From an uncultured Anaeroplasmataceae bacterium (lineage in GTDB: Bacteria > Bacillota_I > Bacilli_A > Acholeplasmatales > Anaeroplasmataceae): 43,084 nucleotides of DNA. Position 1 is the first letter of the stretch. Each line of letters begins with the position of its first letter. A model generated the notes under the pieces. The model was not told where the DNA came from and made no database searches. It saw only the letters and a list, made by a program, of their open reading frames with translations. Shown here piece after piece: positions 19,601-26,000 of the stretch. Location: positions 1 through 43,084 of the forward strand of contig CAJTTN010000013.1 of NCBI GenBank assembly GCA_910579215.1, given 5' to 3'. A program made the translations under genes and the position numbers.

Positions 19601-21567
19601 TCACTGGTAAATATATCTAACATTTGCAAAATAGCTTCTGCACCTAAATTATCCTTTTGCTCCATCATAGTTATAAGAACAGGACCACCGCCATTTTTAA
19701 GAAATAACTTAAGACTATTTAGAAATATACTACATTCCCCATCATTCCCCATATAGGATATATCCTTCGGAATGGATGCCTCTTCATTTTTTGCTATGGA
19801 AATAACCAAATCATCAAGAGCCTTTCCAACAAAGGAGGATTTAAAAACAATATCTAAAAGCTGGGATTGTGTAAGCTCTAAAGACAGCTTATCAAAGGCA
19901 AGCTCCATCTGCTGACTATTTTCTCCTTCAAATATATAGGCTAAATTACTCATCAATATAGTTTTATCATCATTATAAATTTCATATCCAATACTTAACA
20001 GTGGATCACAAGCTCTCATTAAGATATTAAATTCATTTATCCAATTGATATTTTCAGGAACCTCTATTTTCATATCCTCAGATATTAAATTATTAGAGCA
20101 GTAGGTATAAAGTCCTTTTATTACCTTGTTTCCTATATCCTGCCTTTCTGTAAAAAGGGAGAGACTTTGTATAGTTGGAAGAAGCTTTTGAACAATCGCG
20201 ATAGACTGCTTTGTAGAAATTAATTTTCCTTCCATTTCCTCTGTATATGTAGTTTCCTCCTCTAAATCTAATGAGGCTACAACTGATACTAATCCTTTAA
20301 ATAAATTTTTTATATCTGCACCTGTAGCTAAATCATTTACCTTAATTGCTTCTTCACTTTTAAATAATTGATTAACAATTCCTATAACCTCTTTATTTTC
20401 TGGCACAACCAAATTAATATGATTAATTAAAGAGGTCAAAGAGGAAAGGCAGAGGTTATTCATAAAAGGTTTCCCCTCAAATGAGTCAATTAAAGAATTA
20501 TACTCCTCAACAAAGCCTTCTTTTTGCATGGTTTGCATAAGAATCTGCATTAGCTCTGTATTATCCAAATTCCCATTTAGGATTGCTTCCATTTCCTCTG
20601 TTTCGGAATACTTTAATAATATTGTTAAAGAACTATTTACAAAACGAACATATTCACCAAGCTCATCACGCAAATAAAATTTTTCATTTTCAATGCCTAA
20701 ATTCTCATCATTTAATTTACCTTGTAAAACCAAATCAGCAAAATAAAAGTAGAATGGTGTTTGACTCGTATCCTTAATGCCATTTAAAATATTAAAGATG
20801 CCCGTATTTCCCATTTCACAAATATAACTATAATAATCATAAATAGAATTAAATTTAGGATCTGAGAATTCTATTTTTTCATCTTCCTTTAAATTATCTC
20901 TATTTGGAAATTGATTTCCTCCAGAAACCACATAAATTAAGCTTCCTAAAAAAGAGAATATCATTACTGCAGTTATAATAGAACGAATACCACCTACGCA
21001 TGCTCCTAAAATCCTTTTTTTGCGATAAGGGTGATTCAATTCTCCATTATGGTATCTTCGATTTTCTTTTTGAATTCTTCTCCGTATTGGATAAAAAATC
21101 AAATAAATTAAATACATAATAAATATTAAAACAAGATATACAATAAAGCAAAGGACTGCAATAATTAGATGAAATGTCATATCTACTAATGTATTAATAT
21201 AAGCCGTATTTTCTAATATTAGCCAATATTCTAATTTTTCCGAATCATATTGATTTAAAAAATTTTCAGATAATATCTGTTGAAGAGATGTACAGCTTTC
21301 GTCAACATTCATTATATTTTGTAAAGAGTTTCCATTAAAATTATTTAAAATAGAATTTGTAAAGGATACAAAATTCGTATCAAAATTTGCATCATTAACC
21401 AAACACAAAAATAAAATTAAACAAACTACATTTATTACAAGCATATGAACAAAAAGAATTAAACTTTTTCTAAACCCTCTCCAGCAACCTATTAAAATTC
21501 CGATGCCTACAATGATTAAAAATAGCAAGGTTGGTCCCCACACTATAAAAAATTTTGCAATGTCCAT
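16678..21567 (-). CDS. Giant membrane-anchored tandem-repeat protein with CvpA-like N-terminus
   Basis: A 1629-residue protein of unknown function. The first 220 residues contain about four membrane helices: LLFLIIVGIGILIGCWRGF, ILFVHMLVINVVCLILFLC, a long double-length stretch near 130-160, and SIITAVMIFSFLGSLIYVV near 195-215. The first segment resembles CvpA-family proteins. The remaining roughly 1400 residues have no further membrane helix and are probably outside the cell. From about residue 590 to 1540 a degenerate unit recurs every 75-90 residues. It is built on a helix like ELxxFxxALFxL, then S-x-ILRATIS, then a short IP motif. The best copies of ILRATIS lie near residues 1109, 1192, 1276, 1359 and 1443. 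Ribosome binding site GAGGT precedes ATG. It has its own terminator, so it is likely monocistronic. Confidence 0.85.
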   Translation of the reverse strand: MDIAKFFIVWGPTLLFLIIVGIGILIGCWRGFRKSLILFVHMLVINVVCLILFLCLVNDANFDTNFVSFTNSILNNFNGNSLQNIMNVDESCTSLQQILSENFLNQYDSEKLEYWLILENTAYINTLVDMTFHLIIAVLCFIVYLVLIFIMYLIYLIFYPIRRRIQKENRRYHNGELNHPYRKKRILGACVGGIRSIITAVMIFSFLGSLIYVVSGGNQFPNRDNLKEDEKIEFSDPKFNSIYDYYSYICEMGNTGIFNILNGIKDTSQTPFYFYFADLVLQGKLNDENLGIENEKFYLRDELGEYVRFVNSSLTILLKYSETEEMEAILNGNLDNTELMQILMQTMQKEGFVEEYNSLIDSFEGKPFMNNLCLSSLTSLINHINLVVPENKEVIGIVNQLFKSEEAIKVNDLATGADIKNLFKGLVSVVASLDLEEETTYTEEMEGKLISTKQSIAIVQKLLPTIQSLSLFTERQDIGNKVIKGLYTYCSNNLISEDMKIEVPENINWINEFNILMRACDPLLSIGYEIYNDDKTILMSNLAYIFEGENSQQMELAFDKLSLELTQSQLLDIVFKSSFVGKALDDLVISIAKNEEASIPKDISYMGNDGECSIFLNSLKLFLKNGGGPVLITMMEQKDNLGAEAILQMLDIFTSEVNIYESKTILDVLLDSKLLYYMVSTYLTYAEFGAFKLYLPNETIEYITEGTGENLRVYKMIKQTEIKTITDLLSNCKELIVELIKNPNEIDYATILTNQYIRETIDKSLLLQGTMANIIIGISTEQNVIVLPEMFDQPEQWLSSDAKGEIEILINAVYHMAESDKTLINDLMNGSIKASTLIGLDNSILEMICTSKVLRYTISDMITTLGSNDFEIVVARSSIELLAAKTTTAKTVDVISARELSEIFVDIKTIVDFDEQDQVKVDYNAIFENKAEISKNKTITATLVQMMLKYEESGFLVVPRKYQEDFEKIKTEVVLNNNVWFGTSIGSEDDELFLMLSAIETLIEKDETGRIPDDFDLKNLQNNLKIKENEVGTLCTSAILNASISNQIINIFNVPVSIYTDELIEVSELEAFFQSIFKLFNRSEIIANELDSNLFDIYFKEEATHEVLASIIMRATISEKMIALEQLYIPQNQGQEISYVNKGDSYLINGSELQKVFQALFALLNQDEITVNSINQQLNTIALEVVDINILLESEILRATISSNVVDVEELIIPQDVVLTEGLLNAKEGTLIDKLELKLFMNALFVLFETESIEGNHLNTLLQEFSITSNKVDNLLASYILQATIANKFLTVENLVIPNNVVKEIRTIKSNSQSIIVKEELRSFLQAILVTSDEAISGSNYDLNHLILPTTIEAATIMTTSLIVSATLSSKIITEDSIIIVLDEVLTPYLFQGLYSEEAYIMQEELANLLLALTVGMGISDPMHLSFETIILPTTTLQKQALLNSIILRATISERVLRQEKVSIEVSSANIFTEYHYKNNQVGILSGTEILNIIRGIELLNPEQGNFDNLILDVGDIIAMENKIEVLEAISKSDVYRSIISRTLSEEISFSGIKTQAYQMFLSSQAMATIIIDGNAVSYQYAHALLPGKYVIKYPAFEVDLYTSFELITSFGRVFMAEDILALQHTLQF

Positions 21568-21608
21568 AAGCTTACCTCTTCTTTTTTTGTTAAGTTTAAA
21601 GAAAGGAA

Positions 21609-21637
21609 TTGAATTCTTTCTAAAATTATGATATACT
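21609..21637 (+). promoter_or_regulatory. Promoter ahead of the truncated tRNA-Trp
   Basis: TTGAAT and TATACT are separated by 17 bases, and the -10 is extended (TATGATATACT). The -10 ends 15 bases before the first base of the tRNA-like sequence at 21653, the usual distance for a tRNA promoter. Confidence 0.65.
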
Positions 21638-21652
21638 CATTAATGCTTATAT

Positions 21653-21691
21653 AGGGGCATGGTGTCAACGGTAGCACGCGGGTCTCCAAAA
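21653..21691 (+). pseudogene. 5' half of a tRNA-Trp, broken at the anticodon loop
   Basis: The sequence begins like a tRNA-Trp: acceptor strand AGGGGCA, then TG, a D-arm with stem GTGT/GCAC around CAACGGTA, then an anticodon region ending GGTCTCCAAAA, which contains CCA. After the anticodon loop the expected complementary stem, T-arm and acceptor 3' strand are absent. The 11 bases GGTCTCCAAAA are identical to the same part of the intact tRNA-Trp at 22012-22022, while the D-arm differs. It is best read as the leftover half of a tRNA gene disrupted by integration or rearrangement at the anticodon loop. Confidence 0.65.
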
Positions 21692-21774
21692 GCGACGCTC
21701 TACCAAGAGCCCAACACCTAAAATATGTTGATATATCAAGGTTTTTGATTTTGAGACACTCCCTAAAAACATCA

Positions 21775-21884
21775 AAAGTTGTCCAAAATGTTGTCCAAAA
21801 TTCTTAAATTTTGAGCCAAAATCATAAAAATATTGCTATTTCAAGCTATTTTAAACGTTCAAAGTTGTCCAAAATGTTGTCCAA
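21775..21884. repeat. Pair of identical 24-bp direct repeats
   Basis: The same 24 bases occur at 21775-21798 and 21861-21884, 86 bp apart. Each copy itself contains the element GTTGTCCAA twice, 12 bases apart, giving four copies in all. They lie between the broken and the intact tRNA-Trp in a stretch (21692-21984) with no convincing gene. Regularly spaced repeats next to a tRNA integration site could be recombinase arm-binding sites or a remnant of an integrated element. That reading is inference. Confidence 0.8.
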
Positions 21885-21984
21885 CTGAGGATTTCAGCAA
21901 AAAGGGTGCCGAATAAAATTCGATGAAATTTATTTTTGTGAAACACTTGATTTTGAATAAAATTGTTGTAAAATTATATACGAT

Positions 21985-22058
21985 AGGGGCGTAGCATAAT
22001 GGTATTGTAGTGGTCTCCAAAACCATCCGTGGGAGTTCGATTCTCTCCGCCCCTGCCA
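21985..22058 (+). tRNA. tRNA-Trp (anticodon CCA)
   Basis: A complete cloverleaf. Acceptor AGGGGCG pairs with CGCCCCT. The anticodon stem GTGGT/ACCAT encloses loop CTCCAAA with anticodon CCA at 22017-22019. The T-loop reads GTTCGATTC with stem GGGA/TCTC, and the discriminator is G. The 3' CCA is encoded (22056-22058). A TATATA-like -10 lies a few bases upstream. It reads UGG, consistent with UGA being a stop in this organism. Confidence 0.95.
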
Positions 22059-22065
22059 TTTTTGA

Positions 22066-22381
22066 TGAACTTACCCCCATTTATTGGACAAATATGTTAC
22101 AATAAGTGGAGGTATTTTTTTATGAAGATAACAAAAGAACAAAAATTGAAAATGGCAAGGGAACATATAGAGGAAGGAATTCCACTAAGTGAACTTGTAA
22201 AAAAATATAACTATAACATTTCAAATGTGAAATATCAATGTGCATTGTATCAAAGATATGGAGCTGAAGCCTTTAAAAAAAGTGGAATAAAAACATATAC
22301 TAGAGAAGAAAAATTGGAAGCAATAAAAAGAAATAAGACAGGAACAAGTATGAGACAGATAGCACTAGATCATTCACACTG
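22066..22381 (+). mobile_element. Left-end remnant of an IS3-family (IS150-type) insertion sequence
   Basis: The sequence from 22066 (TGAACTTACCCCCATTTATT, then GGACA) resembles the left terminal repeat of IS150-group IS3 elements, which typically have the form TGnACTGnCCCCC...TTGGACA. It is followed 35-40 bp later by a ribosome binding site and the start of an OrfA-like gene. The homology stops near 22375; no OrfB, right terminal repeat or target duplication is visible, so only the left end remains. It begins 8 bp after the CCA end of tRNA-Trp. Confidence 0.6.
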
Positions 22382-22397
22382 GAGGTATCATTTATGA
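22122..22397 (+). pseudogene. Truncated IS3-family transposase OrfA
   Basis: Ninety-one codons start at an ATG 8 bases after GTGGAGG. The protein begins MKITKEQKLKMAREHIEEGI and carries two helix-turn-helix-like units (PLSELVKKYNYNISNVKYQC and EEKLEAIKRNKTGTSMRQIA). This is the layout of the DNA-binding OrfA of IS3-family elements of the IS150 group. The frame then runs into HSHWRYHL and a stop, not the expected continuation of the second HTH, and no OrfB follows. The longer frame from 22029 starts inside the tRNA and is not used. Confidence 0.7.
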
Positions 22398-22558
22398 AAC
22401 ATACTTATTATTTAAATTGTACTATTTCGAATTGGTCAGCTGACAATGTAAGATTACCTTTATATTCTTCAGATATCAAAAACAATGATCTTGGATATTT
22501 GGAAAGTCTTTATACTTTATATAGTCCAAAGGCATGTGGAAGAATTACTAGCATATGA
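22394..22558 (+). CDS. Small open frame after the IS remnant, 54 residues
   Basis: ATG lies 8 bases after GGAGG at 22381 and the frame reads MKHTYYLNCTISNWSADN... to a stop at 22556. It has no membrane segment or recognisable motif. Its last 42 bp overlap, on the opposite strand, the 3' end of the putative immunity gene. It may be a genuine short gene or the N-terminal piece of one broken by the same event that cut the IS; I cannot decide. Confidence 0.35.
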   Translation: MKHTYYLNCTISNWSADNVRLPLYSSDIKNNDLGYLESLYTLYSPKACGRITSI

Positions 22559-23002
22559 AGCCATTTCTATATTTAATGGCACAGTTTCAATTTCTTTTAC
22601 TAACATATTATCTAAAGAAAATTGCATATAAATTTCCTTGATTTTATCCAAAATTGATTCATTTTTACAAAATATTGCTAATTTTGAACCATCAAGGATA
22701 TGTAATGATAAGAAATAATCCGAGTTTAAAAAATCACTATAAGTTTCAATATTATCATAATAATTTTTTCTTTTACTCACAAATAAATCTAAAGCAATTA
22801 TATATCTTTTTGATGAAGGGTGAAATATCATCTTTTTTGCCATATCTGATGTATAAGATTCAACATTCCAAAATTCATCTTTTATGTCAGAAGCCACATC
22901 GTCAAATGCTATATAAAAATTATATTCAAGACTATCTAAAAAGCTAAGCATTTTAATTAATTTGGTTTGATCGCCATCATATTTTAAAAGTAATCCTTTC
23001 AT
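22517..23002 (-). CDS. Small cytoplasmic protein in the immunity position of the Rhs gene
   Basis: A soluble acidic protein of 161 residues with no membrane segment, read 12 bp after the rhs stop in the same direction and preceded by AAGGGG. Polymorphic toxins such as Rhs/WapA are almost always followed by a gene for a cognate immunity protein, and this is the only candidate. The order of strands and helices (KYDGDQTKLIKMLSFLDSL, YIIALDLFVSKRK, LHILDGSKLAIFCK) faintly recalls the DUF2691 family, but I am not confident of that. The immunity role rests on position. Confidence 0.6.
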   Translation of the reverse strand: MKGLLLKYDGDQTKLIKMLSFLDSLEYNFYIAFDDVASDIKDEFWNVESYTSDMAKKMIFHPSSKRYIIALDLFVSKRKNYYDNIETYSDFLNSDYFLSLHILDGSKLAIFCKNESILDKIKEIYMQFSLDNMLVKEIETVPLNIEMASYASNSSTCLWTI

Positions 23003-23014
23003 AATTATATCCCC

Positions 23015-26000
23015 TTATCTAAATTTGTTAAATCCTAAGAATCCTTCATCTACAAAACATGCAAATACTAATCCAGCTGCTCCACCACCTAATACTACTG
23101 CCGCCCCACTAATAAAAGAACCACTATCTATACTAAATGAGTTTGTAGAAGGTTTGGAAGGTTTGGCATCTCCTCTAGGCTTTTCTGTGTTAGACCAATC
23201 CCATTCATGATCATGATCATATCCCGCATCTTCACCCTCATGATGATCATGGTCGACTTTTGCATCACCATTTTCATCATATTCTCTCTCTCTATGAGGA
23301 GTACCATCAGATTTCACTTGTTTACCAACGCTTCCAGGTACTCCTTTCGTTGGTAAACTATGAGGTATAAGATTATTCTTTTTAATGAATTGAACATTTT
23401 GTATCTTTCGTTGCTCAAATTGATATCCAATGCTATATAAATCATATAAATCCAATGTTTTACAAGCTTCTTTTGGATATAATCCGTCTAAATCAGAATA
23501 GATAGATGGATTGTTAAAACAATAATTAAATACGTTGCAACAATTAATTGCACCAAAGCCCATTTTAAAATTAAATACTATGCTATCAGCATTTAACCAT
23601 CTACACCATTCTGGAACATAGTATCTACTTTTACAATAGTACATATTACTTTCTGTATCATAATAGTATCCTTTATATCTAAATGGATTTAAATTCCCAA
23701 TAAAATTATGAGAAGTATTCTCTACATTATTGTTATCTAATACTATATGATTTCCCCAAGCATCACAAGAATATTTTACCACAAGTACACCATCTGTGTC
23801 TACAATCCCTAATATATTTTGAAGATGATCTTTTATATAAAAATATTTTTGCGTTTCATTAAAAATCAATCCATAAAGTTCATCATATTCATCATATAAA
23901 AAATCTAATCTGTAAAATGGTGATATTTCTGTAATTAATTTATCTCTATCATAATAATATTGAATAGGCATAGTATTAATTATTTTTTTCACTCGCAATC
24001 CTTGATTATTATAAGTATAGTAATTATTATTAAATCGAGTTAGTTGTCTTCCTTCAAATTCATAAATGTTGCCGTTGTACTTTGATGGATTTAGAGGATT
24101 TGAACCATAAATGATTTCTTTACCATTTACTGTTTTTAATCTATCCTTTATGATTGAATCATAGGTGAATGTTGCTGCCCCAGCTTTAGTTATATTACCA
24201 TTACTATCATACTCATATTTTTTTCCATCTTCCACTTCCAAGAAATCTCTTTCATTATATTTATATGAATGAGAACCAAAAATGGAATCTGTAATGGATT
24301 TTACATTTCCTAATGCGTCTATTCCATAACTTCTATTCACTGTTGTAGAACCATATTTGATGACTTCTTTTTCAATACAATTTGAAATGAAAATTGAGGA
24401 AGCACTTCTTTTTTGGTAGTTCATGGTTTTAGTTAACAAATCTGAATCACCTTTACGAATCACTACCTTTTGAAGCATACCTAATTCATCATATTCAGAT
24501 ACTTTAGTCGTACATTTTAGTTCATTGGATAATGTATTTAAGGTACTCACTTCACAATAAGCTTCACGAATAGCTAACATCTCAATTTGACCTAACATTG
24601 CATAACAAGTATTCAAATAACCTATGTTTCCTAAAGTTGTTTCAGCTTTGAATTGCCTTCCAATAGATAGTACCAGTTTTCCATAAGGTGTGGAAACCTC
24701 CTTATCCCATGAAGTAGTATTTCCATCCAAATATAATCTTACCATCTTATTAGGATTAGTATTACCTAAAGAATCTGAAATTGATCCTTCATAGAAAGAA
24801 AAACCTATTGTGTGCCATTCATTTGATAAAACTTTAAACTGTGTTGTAGATAAGAAGCCATTTATTTCAATTTGAAGATATCCATCTGCATTACGATATA
24901 ATCCAATAGTTTTATTAGAAGAATCTTTGCATTGTAAAATACATTGCTTTTCTACATCTTCCATAAAATATATTCTCATCATAATTGTTCCTGTATCAGA
25001 CATATTTAAATTATATTCTAATCTTTTTCCATCAGCAACATAAGCATACCTTCTTGATTTATTATTATAATTAAATGTTCTGTCCTTATCCAAGTCCGTA
25101 ACTCTTCTTAAATCAAATGCAATTGGTAACGTCCCTTTTAAAGATTTAACATTATTTTGTAATGGAAAAATATCAAATTGATTTAGCATTGTTTCTGAAA
25201 TATTATATAGAGTAGTTGCACTGAAATCCACAGCATTATCTTGTAAATAACTTAAACCAAATATGTAATCTTTGGTATTTCTATAAAATTTCTGCATATC
25301 TCCAATTGTCATATAATGCTTACAACCAATCATTAGGGCTGTAATATATGAATTTAATCCATATGTTGCTGAAGTTCCATTATATTTATATCCAATATAA
25401 TAATTTCCAGAATTTGGTTCCACAATAATTCTTGGATTTGACTTCTTGAACATTTTTGTTTCTGCATTTAAAAATAAGGCATATTCACAAACATTTGAGT
25501 AAGAAAGGCCATCATCCCTATTCATATAACTCAAACCAAAGAAATTCCAATTATTTAATTTTACTTTTCCTGTAGTTGTAATTAAAGTTTGACTATTATT
25601 TTTATAGTCTGTAACTTCTAATACTAAATTACCTAAAGCATTTAAATATACACCAATGTAGTCATATCTATTTTTAGCTTTTACACTAAATAAATATTTA
25701 ATTCCATTACTTGTTGGTTTAAACCAAAATGCAACGCATCCAGTATCTAATGGATATACATTTTCCATTGGCAATGCATAACTCATTGTATAAGAAGAAT
25801 CAACATATACACATGGAACAAATCCATTTTTTGTACAACTTTTATATACACTACTTCCATTATACATTTCAGGTTTTATTGTATATTTTCCATTCTTAAC
25901 AGAAGTATCTTCTTCAAAAAGACAACCTACATAATTAGAATTATTCTGCAATAAATCCCTAATAGCCTCTGGATGAAAACCTTTGGATCTAGAAATACTG

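Noticed and set aside
21859..22080. Minus-strand frame of 73 codons starting MGVSSSKMAGAERIELPRMV
   Set aside because: It is the complement of the tRNA-Trp gene and its flank; AGAERIELPR-type peptides are known artefacts of translating tRNA genes backwards.
22029..22121. N-terminal extension of the IS3 OrfA frame back into the tRNA
   Set aside because: The extension starts inside tRNA-Trp and reads through the IS terminal repeat; the ATG at 22122 has a proper ribosome binding site.
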